46,262 bases of DNA from Fimbriimonadia bacterium (GCA_026129765.1 JAHCHP010000024.1:1-46262); one strand, 5' to 3'. Counted from the stretch's first letter, positions 17,543 to 25,525 are shown. Notes: generated from the letters alone by a model not told the origin. Numbers and translations are program-made.

Positions 17543-17633
17543 TTTTTTTGTCGATGTTGTTTCTTTATCGATTGATGAAAGAATTCAAAAGTATGTTCTT
17601 GAAGTAAGAACAACTATAGTGAGGGCTTCTTAG
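17520..17633 (+). pseudogene. truncated ORF running into the CRISPR repeat (ORF3)
   Basis: GTG 17520 has a strong GGAGG at 17509-17513 with a 6-base gap. The frame reads MEKNKKVDFFVDVVSLSIDE, then RIQKYVLEVRTT, and continues into the repeat, where it stops at TAG 17631-17633 after 37 residues. The strong initiation signals and coupled layout suggest the start of a longer gene cut off at the cassette's right edge, with its last residues (IVRAS) supplied by the CRISPR repeat. Confidence 0.55.
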
Positions 17634-17941
17634 AGGCATTGAAACGCGTAATCCGCCGCTATTTCTGCAATGGTAAATCCTGCGTTAGAATAGTGAGGGC
17701 TTCTTAGAGGCATTGAAACTATTTAAGAGTTCTATCAACTCGTTTGATGAACCACGAGTTAGAATAGTGAGGGCTTCTTAGAGGCATTGAAACGGAAGGA
17801 GAAAAGAATGGACAGACGGAATTGTTTAGCAAGTTAGAATAGTGAGGGCTTCTTAGAGGCATTGAAACCGCACTCCTCTTCTTCTGCTGGAAACCACCGT
17901 TTCGCGTTAGAATAGTGAGGGCTTCTTAGAGGCATTGAAAC

Positions 17942-18234
17942 GAAGTCTCTACACGCCTTGCCATTACTAATGCCTTCCCTCATTCTATTGCCGTCGGCGA
18001 CGCTCAGTCTTTCTACAATCTTATGCAAAAATCTCTTGTATACGCTTGTTTTTCGCGGATTCCCGTGGTTCCTGCGTTTGCGAGGATGACCAACGGAAAT
18101 GACGGATTTGTTGCCTTGAGACTTTTCGTCAAGTTCATTCACTTTGACTTTTGCCGGGAAGCACCTCCATTCTTCTTTACGTTTTTGCGCCAATTTCCTT
18201 GAAAAGACGGTATAATACATCAGGAGAAAACCTT
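17942..18234. other. array-distal flank without a convincing gene
   Basis: This 293-base stretch follows the last repeat. A minus-strand frame crosses it and enters the array, but its sequence is made of CRISPR repeat translations and a dispersed repeat, so I reject it. Near the right end TATAAT at 18211-18216 is a possible -10 for the gene at 18235, with no good -35 at normal spacing. Confidence 0.5.
18053..18114 (+). repeat. dispersed repeat, copy 1 (GCGAGGATGACCAACGG type)
   Basis: The segment GATTCCCGTGGTTCCTGCG, then TTTGCGAGGATGACCAACGG and AATGACGGATTTGTT, recurs at 19022-19079 with a few changes. The two copies flank the two-gene unit at 18235-19006 in direct orientation, which could allow recombination across it. 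Confidence 0.6.
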
Positions 18235-18519
18235 ATGACTGAGCTAAACTCTTTACTAATGGATATCAACCGCTTAGAAACTGAACTGAAAGAATTCGAA
18301 TTGCGTTTTGGCGTTCGTTCAGATGATTTCTATGCTGCGCTGAATCATGGGGATTTGGAAGAGTTTGATGAATTAGATGATTACAGGCAAAGTTTCGTCG
18401 AGTGGTCCGCTCTCTACAAAACCTGGAGCAGTCTTATCGAGAAATACCGACAACTCATTGACCGGCAGCCCATTGCGTTGCAGATCAAGTCAAACTTGGA
18501 ACATAGCCATGCCTCTTAA
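18235..18519 (+). CDS. probable antitoxin-type partner of a TumE-like protein
   Basis: A 94-residue acidic helical protein starting ATG 18235, with AGGAGA seven bases upstream; the frame extends further up but only into non-coding sequence. It begins MTELNSLLMDINRLETELKE and contains DLEEFDELDDYRQSFVEWSA. No DNA-binding motif is obvious. Its end overlaps the next gene by 11 bases, as in toxin-antitoxin pairs. I name it by context only; on its own sequence it is a hypothetical protein. Confidence 0.6.
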   Translation: MTELNSLLMDINRLETELKEFELRFGVRSDDFYAALNHGDLEEFDELDDYRQSFVEWSALYKTWSSLIEKYRQLIDRQPIALQIKSNLEHSHAS

Positions 18520-19006
18520 TCCGCTTGCCTCGCCAGAAAACTATCAAGCTTTTCTTTATGGTTTACCCCAAAGATATTCCATCATTAAGCAGTCAACCAT
18601 AGTTTATGTCCCCTTAGGCGCATTGTTCGGGAAAACAGAAGGGACTTTGGTCTTCGAAAGGAAAGTCGTTCTTTGCGCGCTTGAGTACCTTAACTTTGAA
18701 CTGAGTGTGATAGAAGGTTATGGGTATGAAGTTTCCAGCGCAAACCTTGATCCATTATCACCTCACTTTCCACCTGTCAATCAATATTGCTCTGCCTCTT
18801 TTCCCGATAAGAACAAACATTTTTGGTATGACCCGTTCCCTCATCCCAATGATCCCACCTTAGCCAGCACACATCCCCATCATAAACATGTGCATCCCAA
18901 CATCAAGCGCAATCGCATTCCGGCTCCCAATTTGAGCTTTACCCGCCCTAATCTCCCTTTTCTCATTGAAGAAATTGCCGAATTGCTAGAATCTCAAGAT
19001 TTGTAG
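18509..19006 (+). CDS. TumE/DUF6516-like toxin-family protein
   Basis: A 165-residue protein with start ATG 18509, inside the end of the upstream gene. The C-terminal half holds WYDPFPHPNDPTLASTHPHH, then KHVHPNIKRNRIPAPNLSFT and RPNLPFLIEEIAELL. These phrases are typical of the DUF6516 / TumE toxin family as I know it (His-rich middle, IKxNRIPAPxLSFTRPNLP end). The N-terminal half (IVYVPLGALFGKTEGTLVFE) is a beta-rich region also seen in that family. Its biochemical activity is not settled from sequence. It sits about 570 bases beyond the CRISPR array, consistent with clustering of defence and toxin-antitoxin genes. Confidence 0.7.
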   Translation: MPLNPLASPENYQAFLYGLPQRYSIIKQSTIVYVPLGALFGKTEGTLVFERKVVLCALEYLNFELSVIEGYGYEVSSANLDPLSPHFPPVNQYCSASFPDKNKHFWYDPFPHPNDPTLASTHPHHKHVHPNIKRNRIPAPNLSFTRPNLPFLIEEIAELLESQDL

Positions 19007-19017
19007 GATTTCTGAAT

Positions 19018-19082
19018 TTCGTAGATTCCCGTGTTCTCTGCGTTCGCGAGGATGACCAACGGGAATGACGGATTTGTTTGTC
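19018..19082 (+). repeat. dispersed repeat, copy 2 (GCGAGGATGACCAACGG type)
   Basis: GATTCCCGTGTTCTCTGCGT, then TCGCGAGGATGACCAACGGG and AATGACGGATTTGTT, matches the copy at 18053-18114. A GCGTCTTTGCG phrase at about 19106 echoes 13582 near the CRISPR leader. The rest of the gap up to 19228 holds only the AAGGAGGAGG site of the next gene. Confidence 0.55.
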
Positions 19083-19227
19083 ATGAAACGTTTCGTTGCG
19101 CCTCCGCGTCTTTGCGTACTCGCTGTTCAAACCACATTCGATGCAATCCGCGCAAATCGTTGTTCAAAGCGACAGGAACCCCGTACCCCTTCTCGAAAGT
19201 AATCGTATATAAGGAGGAGGTTTTCTT

Positions 19228-19908
19228 ATGAACAAAATTTTAGCGGTGAGTTTGATGGCGGTGTTCGCGCTCGGTTTCAGCTGGCGCGCCCCCGACAACA
19301 CGCTGACCCCCGAAGAAAAACGCGACGGCTGGAAGCTGGCGTTTAATGGCGCTGACCTTACAGGGTGGACGCCCGCTGACGCGGCAGGCGCGTGGAGCGT
19401 GCAGGATGGAACCCTCTATTGCAATGGGAAAGGCGGCGGTATGCTTTACCATAATGAGAAACTGAAAAACTTCGAACTCAAGATCGACTACAAAATCTCA
19501 CAAAACGGCAACAGCGGCGTCTTCATTCGCACATGGGACAAAAACGACCCGGTCAACACAGGGATTGAAGTGCAGGTGCTGGACAGTCACAGCCGGCAGA
19601 AACCGGGACGCCACGACAGCGGAGCCATCTATGATATTATTGCGCCCGCCGTCAATGCCGCGAAACCGGCAGGCGAATGGAACACTTTTCATATCATCTG
19701 CAAAGAGAACATGATCACCGTTCATATGAACGGTCAAAAGATCATCGACTTGAACCTGAACGACTACACTGAACCCGGCAAAAACCCAGACGGTTCGCCC
19801 AACAAGTTCAAATACGCCTATAAAGAGATGGTCAAAGCGGGACACATCGCCCTGCAAAACCACGGCAACGAGGTTTGGTATCGAAATGTTAAGGTGAAGC
19901 CTCTCTAA
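19228..19908 (+). CDS. secreted DUF1080 (3-keto-disaccharide hydrolase-like) protein
   Basis: A 226-residue exported protein. The signal peptide is NKILAVSLMAVFALGFSW. The body is one DUF1080 jelly-roll: DGWKLAFNGADLTGWTPAD near residue 32, WSVQDGTLYCNGKGGGMLY, FELKIDYKISQNGNSGVFIR, GIEVQVLDSH, a DSGAIYDI segment, and NHGNEVWYRNVKVKPL at the end. DUF1080 domains occur in many glycan-processing proteins and some have been shown to act on 3-keto-glucosides; activity here is inferred. AAGGAGGAGG lies before ATG 19228. The next gene starts 5 bases after its stop. Confidence 0.85.
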   Translation: MNKILAVSLMAVFALGFSWRAPDNTLTPEEKRDGWKLAFNGADLTGWTPADAAGAWSVQDGTLYCNGKGGGMLYHNEKLKNFELKIDYKISQNGNSGVFIRTWDKNDPVNTGIEVQVLDSHSRQKPGRHDSGAIYDIIAPAVNAAKPAGEWNTFHIICKENMITVHMNGQKIIDLNLNDYTEPGKNPDGSPNKFKYAYKEMVKAGHIALQNHGNEVWYRNVKVKPL

Positions 19909-19913
19909 AGATT

Positions 19914-21062
19914 ATGGGGCATCCAAACAGCGACCCTGCTCCTATCCTCACCGGGCAGGGTCCGCCCGAAACCACACAACCGCCGCTTGTCGCCGCTGCG
20001 CCTGTCTCCGAGCGATACGGCTGGGTCGAAATCTTTCGGGGACTGGCGATCCTGGAAGTCGTTTTCCACCATGTGACGGGCAAGTTCCTGCGCGAATTCG
20101 AGTTGGGATCGCTGCCCTGGATGCTGTTGGCGGTCGCGAATCAAACCCTCCATTACGGCGTTCCCGCCTTCCTGATGTTGAGCGCGTTTGTGCTGATGGC
20201 GGGCATGCTGCGCCGGTTTGACGCGAAAAAATACAGTTGGAACCGCCTGCAAAAAGCGGTCTGGCCCTACCTGCTCTGGTGCAGTATCTATCTCGCATAC
20301 AAAGCCTATGTCGGGTTCGGCGCAAGTGGCGAGTGGAACTGGGCGCTTTTCAAGCCGACCCTCACATTAGCCAATCAACTGGTCTGGGGCAAAGTCTATT
20401 TTCATCTTTACTTCTTAGCGGTTGCTATCCAACTCTACCTTCTGCTGCCCTTTCTGCTGCCCTTTTTCCGCAAACGCCCCCCCTTCTGGGGAGTCTTCTT
20501 AGCGATATTGCTCATCACGATGGGCGCGTATTGGTGCAACCGTCTTGTCTACCGAATGCCCTATGTTGGCAGTTACATTCTTTGGTATACGCCCACGATT
20601 TTGTTAGGGCTTTGGCTGGCATCCCAAGCCTCACGTCTGAAAGAAATCACTCAAAAAGGCTTGGTTTGGAGTCTGCTTATCGCGGCGGTGGGGCTTTGGA
20701 TTTATCTGCCCCTCACGCTCAAAATCATGCGCGGGCATGTGGGTAATACCTTTGAATATCAGGTCGGCGCGTGGCTGTTTACCAGTGGGATCAGTTTCGC
20801 GATGTTGTGGTGGGCGATTCGTTTGGACGAGGTGAAACACCGCGCCATCGACGCGCTCCGCTTCACCGGCAGATACTCGCTGCAAATCTATCTGATCCAT
20901 CCCATGATCATCCAAGAACTGGCGCGTATCCGCTCCTTCCCAGAACCGCTGGGGCATTATGCCGCGTTTGCGATCTACTTCGGAACTGCCTTGCTGATCC
21001 CTTTGGTCGTCGGGGTTCTGCTCCATCGCGCTCGGCTCTCCAACTTCGTTTTTGGGCGTTAG
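19914..21062 (+). CDS. acyltransferase-3 family integral membrane protein
   Basis: A 382-residue polytopic membrane protein with about ten hydrophobic segments. The N-terminal signature is VEIFRGLAILEVVFHHVTGK, where the His of the R..A...V...H pattern is expected to be catalytic. LWYTPTILLGLWLASQ and YSLQIYLIHPMIIQEL occur later, as usual in the family. Such enzymes O-acylate exported sugars, lipids or peptides; the substrate is unknown. It starts 5 bases after the DUF1080 gene, so coexpression is likely. Confidence 0.85.
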   Translation: MGHPNSDPAPILTGQGPPETTQPPLVAAAPVSERYGWVEIFRGLAILEVVFHHVTGKFLREFELGSLPWMLLAVANQTLHYGVPAFLMLSAFVLMAGMLRRFDAKKYSWNRLQKAVWPYLLWCSIYLAYKAYVGFGASGEWNWALFKPTLTLANQLVWGKVYFHLYFLAVAIQLYLLLPFLLPFFRKRPPFWGVFLAILLITMGAYWCNRLVYRMPYVGSYILWYTPTILLGLWLASQASRLKEITQKGLVWSLLIAAVGLWIYLPLTLKIMRGHVGNTFEYQVGAWLFTSGISFAMLWWAIRLDEVKHRAIDALRFTGRYSLQIYLIHPMIIQELARIRSFPEPLGHYAAFAIYFGTALLIPLVVGVLLHRARLSNFVFGR

Positions 21063-21102
21063 CCCCTGGGACGCATCCCGTGATGTGCTATTATCATGCG
21101 CG

Positions 21103-22389
21103 ATGAAGGAAGAAGAGACACCCCCCCAGCCCCCTGCCAATGACCCCTTTGCTGCCCTCAAGACTCCCGAATTCCGGTTTATGATCGGCTCCAGCGCATG
21201 CAGCACGCTGGCGTCTCGGTCATTGGCGGTGGCGTTAGGTTTGCAGGTCTATCGCTTAACGAAGGACCCGTTGGCATTGGGCATGGTTGGATTGGTGCAG
21301 GCGATTCCGGTCGTCAGCATCCTGTTGTTTGGGGGACTGGTAGCGGATCGCAACGACCGCCGCAGAATCGTGCTGACCACCCAATCGGTGTCGGTGTTAT
21401 GCGCGCTCGTGTTCGCGCTGTTGGCTCTCAACCCGCAATCGTTATCGGTCTGGATGCTCTATGCTGTCGTCTTTGTCTCCAGCTTTTCGCGCGGCTTCGA
21501 ATCGCCTGCCTACACCGCCTTAGAAGCGCAGGTTGTGCCTCGCCAGCATTTTGTGAACGCTTCCGCTTGGCTCAGCAGTACCTGGCTCACCTTTGCGATT
21601 GTGGGTCCCGCGCTGGGCGGATTTGCCTGTCATTACATCGGTATCAGCGGCGCGTACTTTATGGCAGCGGCACTGTATGCCTGTGCCTTTCTCAGCATTT
21701 CGCGCATCAAGCCGAAACCGATTCCGCCTGTGGAAAAAGGCGAATCGATTTGGACCAGCATCGCGCAGGGGGTTCAGTTCGTGAAACGCAGCCAGATTCT
21801 GGTGGGCGCGATGGCATTAGACCTGTTTGCGGTGTTGTTTGGCGGCGCGGTCGCGCTGCTGCCGGTGTTCGCGGAGGACATTCTGAAGGTGGACGCGCGC
21901 GGCTTGGGCTATCTGGAGTCTGCGCCTGCGGTGGGCGCGCTTCTCGTCACGATCTGGTCGGTCCGGCGTCCGCCTGCCCGGAACGCGGGGCGAATCTTGC
22001 TCTTCGCGGTCGCGGGCTTTGGGTTCAGCATGATCCTGTTCGGTTTCTCGACTAATTTCTACCTCTCCATGTTTGCGCTTGCGCTGAGCGGCGCGTTTGA
22101 CGGGATCAGCATGGTCATTCGCCGGTCGATAGTGCGTTTGTTGTCGCCAGAGAACATGCGCGGGCGCATCGCTTCGGTCAATATGATCTTCATCAGCTCA
22201 TCCAACGAGATCGGCGCGTTTGAGAGCGGAGTTGCAGCGCGTTTTCTTGGCACGGGGCGCGCGGTTTGGCTGGGGGGCATGCTCACGCTGTTGGTGGTGG
22301 GTATCACGGCATCGCTTGCGCCGAAACTCCGAACCTTGGACCTTCACAAAAAGCAGCAGGAGCAGGAACCCATTTCAGAGAGCAGTTAG
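21103..22389 (+). CDS. MFS transporter of the enterobactin-exporter/TMEM-like group
   Basis: A 428-residue transporter with about 12 membrane segments. The N-terminus (FAALKTPEFRFMIGSSACST) and the inter-helix motif GGLVADRNDRRRIVLTTQSV (motif A form) are typical of the MFS group annotated as enterobactin (EntS-like) or multidrug exporters. ESPAYTALEAQVVPRQHFVN follows in the usual place. The substrate is unknown. ATG 21103 is chosen over an in-frame start at 21052 that overlaps the upstream gene. TATTAT at 21089-21094 stands eight bases before it with no ribosome binding site, a possible leaderless start. Confidence 0.85.
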   Translation: MKEEETPPQPPANDPFAALKTPEFRFMIGSSACSTLASRSLAVALGLQVYRLTKDPLALGMVGLVQAIPVVSILLFGGLVADRNDRRRIVLTTQSVSVLCALVFALLALNPQSLSVWMLYAVVFVSSFSRGFESPAYTALEAQVVPRQHFVNASAWLSSTWLTFAIVGPALGGFACHYIGISGAYFMAAALYACAFLSISRIKPKPIPPVEKGESIWTSIAQGVQFVKRSQILVGAMALDLFAVLFGGAVALLPVFAEDILKVDARGLGYLESAPAVGALLVTIWSVRRPPARNAGRILLFAVAGFGFSMILFGFSTNFYLSMFALALSGAFDGISMVIRRSIVRLLSPENMRGRIASVNMIFISSSNEIGAFESGVAARFLGTGRAVWLGGMLTLLVVGITASLAPKLRTLDLHKKQQEQEPISESS

Positions 22390-22575
22390 CGACGCAGCCT
22401 ATCGTTTCGTTCCCGCAAGAGCGGAGTGCAGCCTTTGCCTCCTCCGAGGTTTTCCCCGCAAACAGGGGAACCAGTTTGGGCGGGAAAAGCCTCACCTTCA
22501 TCAACAGCAAGCCCTTTTTCTGCAAACATGGTGACGAAATCGATGCCCCCTGTTCTATCGGGTATCCTTTATCGC

Positions 22576-24681
22576 ATGCAGGAACCTTGCGATTGTCATG
22601 AGTCGGTGAAACAGGCGTTGGAGCATCTCCATCGCGCCTACCCTGACGCGCCGCTGCTGGCGTTGGGGCAAACAGTCTTTTGGGACGAACCGACCAAAGC
22701 CGTTTTGTTGCCCGCCCTTCAATCGACTTCCCCCCAACGACCTTTTGTGTTTGCGGCGCATGATACCGACTATTTTGGCAGACTACCGTCGGACGCGCCC
22801 CGCGACATAGTTCAAAATGTGAATGGCTTCGCGTTGCTGCCCCACAATGACGGCGCAACCCGCGGGCTATGGTCGGCAGCAGGCGAACTGTCACAACTCT
22901 TTGGCAGCGAAACGGTTCCCACGCGCAACCGCTACATCGCGGCAGGCGTTCCCTTCGAAAAAATCGCGCGATTCTATCCGGGTGAGCGCGAGACTCTGGT
23001 GGAGCGTATGACCGAAGCCTGGGGCTGGCGGGGCATGGTGCGAATCCAGGATGACTCGATCACGGTCAGCGACCTGCCCGTTTCCGATGCGCTGCCTGCC
23101 TTAATTGCGCTGTTAGAATGGGGAACGCGCAACAGTATCGAGTGTCTTGTGGAACCGCAACGAAGGGAGCAAGCGGAACAGCAAGCCAAAATGCTTCTCG
23201 ACGCGATACGCGCCCAAGCCAAAGCGAATTCGGAGCAATCTTTTGCAGACCTGTATGAGAAATTGTACCAGCCCATCCTCGCTTGGCTGACGGGCGGCGC
23301 GCAAGACTCGCTGCAGTTCAGCCGCACTTCTCAATTGCTCCGTTTTGATACGCAGACCGCCATGCTGCCGCGCTTCTCTCTGCTGGACGCTTTTCTGAAG
23401 CCGGAGACGCGCGCCCTTTGTGAAGAAGCCTACAATCAGACGGTTCGAGGCTCCGAAGTTTATACGCTGGAGCGGTTCGGGGAGGGCGCGCTGCCCTTTG
23501 ATTTGGTGATTCCCGGCAAGGGACGCGGCACATTGTTGATTACCGACCGCTATTTTACGGTTCAAACCCCCGACCCCATTGTGCTTCGACTTCAGGAACC
23601 GATCCGCGGCGCGGCGGATTTAGCGCGTTTTGTGGAACAGCAGTTTGGCGACCAGTGCGCGCTGGTGGGCAAAGCGATCACACTGATTTCGATGCTGGCG
23701 ACCGAGTTCATCTTTGTCATGAATGAGCGCGGTTCTTCTTACTTGAATCGCACCAAGCAGCTGCATGCAGAGCTGGCAAAGGCGGGCATCGAGTGGTCCA
23801 TTCACCCGTTGTTGCGCTTGCGTCAAGCCACGTGGGATACGATGGGCGCGGATTGCATCTGGCTCAAACTGCCTGAACATCTTGCAGAGTCCTTCGGTCA
23901 GACCGAGATTTGCTCGCCTTCTTTTGCGGGGCGGTGGCGCGCGGTGGTTCAAGAACAAACGGAACTGCTGCAAACCCTCAAGCGCATGACTCGCCTGCGA
24001 GACTTGATTTGCGAGTTGGAGCTGCGGGTGGGCGGTTCTTGGGTTCTGCTAAGACAAGAGTATGACCGCTTGCAATCGGAACTGCAAGGCATGCAAGCGC
24101 AAACCGAACGAGCGCGCCAAGAAATCCGCACCATTTACCAGTCGATTCGAGCGTTGAAGGCAGAACGCGCCCAAACAGAACGCGACAAAGGCGCGCATTT
24201 CCGGGCGACGCTGCTGCCCTTGCGCGAAAGAGAATGGGAACAGATCGCGCAAGGCAAATCGGAAGTGGAGGCGCGGGAAACGGTGGCTGCCGAACGCGCG
24301 CGTTTTCTGCCGGAACGCAAAGCCTTTGACCAGCGATTAAATGAAATCAAAGCGCGCATCGAGCAGGGTTGGCAGCAGGTTCGCGAGTTGAACCTGCAAC
24401 GCATGGCTTTAGAGCGGGACCCCACCACCCAGCAAATGCGCCAACGCATTCGGCAGATCGACCGGGAGGCGGAGTTGGCGCGAATGCGTTTGGTCCGCCA
24501 CGCGATCTTAACGACAGAGGGATTGGCTTTGACCCAATCGCGCCCTGCCTGGTGGTGGTTTATGCTGCTGTCGCCGGACCGCCGCTGGTTTTTGGAAAAT
24601 GCGCGTCACACCGAGGCTTATCTGGAACCCCTCGACAGCGTGAACGAAAGTACCCATTCGCCCGGTTCCTCCGCCGGCTGA
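22576..24681 (+). CDS. large cytoplasmic coiled-coil protein of unknown function
   Basis: A 701-residue protein from ATG 22576; upstream in-frame codons at 22426 and 22528 are possible but lack a ribosome binding site. TATCCT at 22563-22568 sits seven bases ahead, so a leaderless start is possible. The first 130 residues (ALEHLHRAYPDAPLLALGQT, TVFWDEPTKAVLL, FVFAAHDTDYFGR) look like an enzyme-type alpha/beta region. The middle is mixed, and residues about 450-650 are a long charged coiled coil (RLQSELQGMQAQTERARQEI and more). It ends TRPAWWWF-like aromatic and short C-terminal parts. No signal peptide. I know no named family. Its 3' end overlaps the convergent gene at 24618 by 64 bases. Confidence 0.7.
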   Translation: MQEPCDCHESVKQALEHLHRAYPDAPLLALGQTVFWDEPTKAVLLPALQSTSPQRPFVFAAHDTDYFGRLPSDAPRDIVQNVNGFALLPHNDGATRGLWSAAGELSQLFGSETVPTRNRYIAAGVPFEKIARFYPGERETLVERMTEAWGWRGMVRIQDDSITVSDLPVSDALPALIALLEWGTRNSIECLVEPQRREQAEQQAKMLLDAIRAQAKANSEQSFADLYEKLYQPILAWLTGGAQDSLQFSRTSQLLRFDTQTAMLPRFSLLDAFLKPETRALCEEAYNQTVRGSEVYTLERFGEGALPFDLVIPGKGRGTLLITDRYFTVQTPDPIVLRLQEPIRGAADLARFVEQQFGDQCALVGKAITLISMLATEFIFVMNERGSSYLNRTKQLHAELAKAGIEWSIHPLLRLRQATWDTMGADCIWLKLPEHLAESFGQTEICSPSFAGRWRAVVQEQTELLQTLKRMTRLRDLICELELRVGGSWVLLRQEYDRLQSELQGMQAQTERARQEIRTIYQSIRALKAERAQTERDKGAHFRATLLPLREREWEQIAQGKSEVEARETVAAERARFLPERKAFDQRLNEIKARIEQGWQQVRELNLQRMALERDPTTQQMRQRIRQIDREAELARMRLVRHAILTTEGLALTQSRPAWWWFMLLSPDRRWFLENARHTEAYLEPLDSVNESTHSPGSSAG

Positions 24682-25400
24682 CAATCCAACAGTTCCACCG
24701 CTGGAATCTCGCTCAGGTTCCGCAGATGGGTTCCGCCGCACGGGGAAGCATCTTGCAAGGAAGAGCCTGCGCCTTCCGGGTTGATCACCACGACGCGGGC
24801 GCGTCCTTTGTATTCGGGCAGGCGCGGGTCCATTCGCAAAACCTCGCCAAAATGCTCGCGCGCTTCGGCGGCGCTGTTGAAATAGACCGCTTCCACAGGC
24901 AAATCCGCTGCGATGGCAGATTCGGTGTGTTGCAAGGTCTCCGCAAGCGTAGGGTCGCGCGGCTTATCGGCTGTGACAAACCGCATATCGCACTGGCTGA
25001 GGTCGGGCAGAATCGTCATGCCCCGAGTTTCATAGCCCGAGAAAACCAGGCGGGTGGCTGCGCCCAGCGCATGTTGCAAAGTATGCATCTGCATGGCGCG
25101 ATAACGAAACGCCCAATCCAATTCCATTCGCGCAAGGGACTTCTGGTAGGAGGTCAGGTCGGTTTCCTCGTCTTGTGTCACAATCCACACGTCGCCTTTC
25201 TGTTTTTCAAAGCCTTGTACCTCGAATCGTTTTTCGCCGAGATAAATCGCGCCTTGATCGCCCGGTTGACCGCCTCCTCCGGGATAGAACAGCATATCAG
25301 CGAACAGCAGCAGCCAATTTCCATCCGCTTTCCGCTGAACCTGCAGAAGTTTTGTCTCCGCGCTTTGTCGATACGGTTCGGTTCGATAGATCGGGTTCAT
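24618..25400 (-). CDS. AlaX-family alanyl-tRNA editing protein
   Basis: A 260-residue free-standing homologue of the alanyl-tRNA synthetase editing domain, expected to deacylate Ser- or Gly-tRNA(Ala) in the cytoplasm. FYPGGGGQPGDQG is the AlaX/AlaRS glycine-rich motif. HTLQH near residue 105 supplies the HxxxH zinc ligands, and PCGGTHLRNLSEI near the C-terminus gives the Cys and His ligands. The length and C-terminal extension resemble AlaX-M proteins. Start ATG 25400 has TATGCT nine bases upstream and no ribosome binding site. Its 3' end overlaps the convergent coiled-coil gene by 64 bases. Confidence 0.85.
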   Translation of the reverse strand: MNPIYRTEPYRQSAETKLLQVQRKADGNWLLLFADMLFYPGGGGQPGDQGAIYLGEKRFEVQGFEKQKGDVWIVTQDEETDLTSYQKSLARMELDWAFRYRAMQMHTLQHALGAATRLVFSGYETRGMTILPDLSQCDMRFVTADKPRDPTLAETLQHTESAIAADLPVEAVYFNSAAEAREHFGEVLRMDPRLPEYKGRARVVVINPEGAGSSLQDASPCGGTHLRNLSEIPAVELLDCQPAEEPGEWVLSFTLSRGSR

Positions 25401-25453
25401 ACGCGCATGAGCATACCCTATAACCATCCTTCCCCCACAAAAAATCGCCCCCC

Positions 25454-25483
25454 TTGACAAAATCCTTTTTCACAAGGTACACT
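25454..25483 (+). promoter_or_regulatory. sigma-70-type promoter facing a short ORF
   Basis: TTGACA at 25454-25459, an 18-base spacer and TACACT at 25478-25483 lie on the plus strand. Transcription would start near 25490. The only frame downstream with an initiation site is the short ORF at 25526; a small RNA is an equal option. Confidence 0.5.
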
Positions 25484-25525
25484 CCTGTCAAATTGTAGTT
25501 CGCAGCACCGCGTTTGAGGCTAACG

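Larger units (their letters stand above)
16941..17615 (+). mobile_element. AT-rich 675-bp cassette inserted inside a CRISPR repeat
   Basis: The cassette separates repeat bases 1-7 (16934-16940) from bases 7-36 (17616-17645). The adjoining spacer has normal length (35), so the left half-repeat is in register. Sixty-base samples inside have 19 and 17 G+C, against about 55-65 percent in nearby host genes. A perfect 12-bp stem with loop TAAG lies at 16944-16971, three bases from the left end. GTTCTT-GAAGT-AAGAAC at 17595-17611 lies four bases from the right end. There is no target-site duplication beyond one A. Subterminal hairpins without duplication recall non-autonomous IS200/IS605-type elements, but no transposase is present. 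A captured viral fragment or an assembly join are alternatives. Confidence 0.6.
13977..17941 (+). CRISPR. CRISPR array, 45 repeats of 36 bp, one repeat split by a cassette
   Basis: The repeat is 36 bases, starting GTTAGAATAGTGAGGGC and ending TAGAGGCATTGAAAC. I count 40 intact repeats from 13977 to 16898, a 41st whose first 7 bases are at 16934-16940 and last 30 at 17616-17645, and four more ending at 17941. All intact copies I read appear identical. There are 44 spacers, almost all 36-41 bases (the one before the split repeat is 35). The ATTGAAAC 3' end and the promoter on the left agree that transcription is left to right, so the left spacers are the newest. Repeats of this form and variable spacer length are common in type III and I-B/I-D systems. 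No cas gene lies in the window, so the type cannot be fixed. The terminal repeat is not degenerate, so the array may have lost its old end. Confidence 0.97.

Noticed and set aside
16941..17615. Cassette as a group II intron or ordinary IS with transposase
   Set aside because: It lacks the GUGYG start of group II introns, and none of the three ORFs shows a transposase, reverse transcriptase or recombinase motif.
17834..18220. Minus-strand frame of 128 codons at the right end of the array
   Set aside because: It translates CRISPR repeat units (SMPLRSPHYSN) and a dispersed repeat; no initiation signal.
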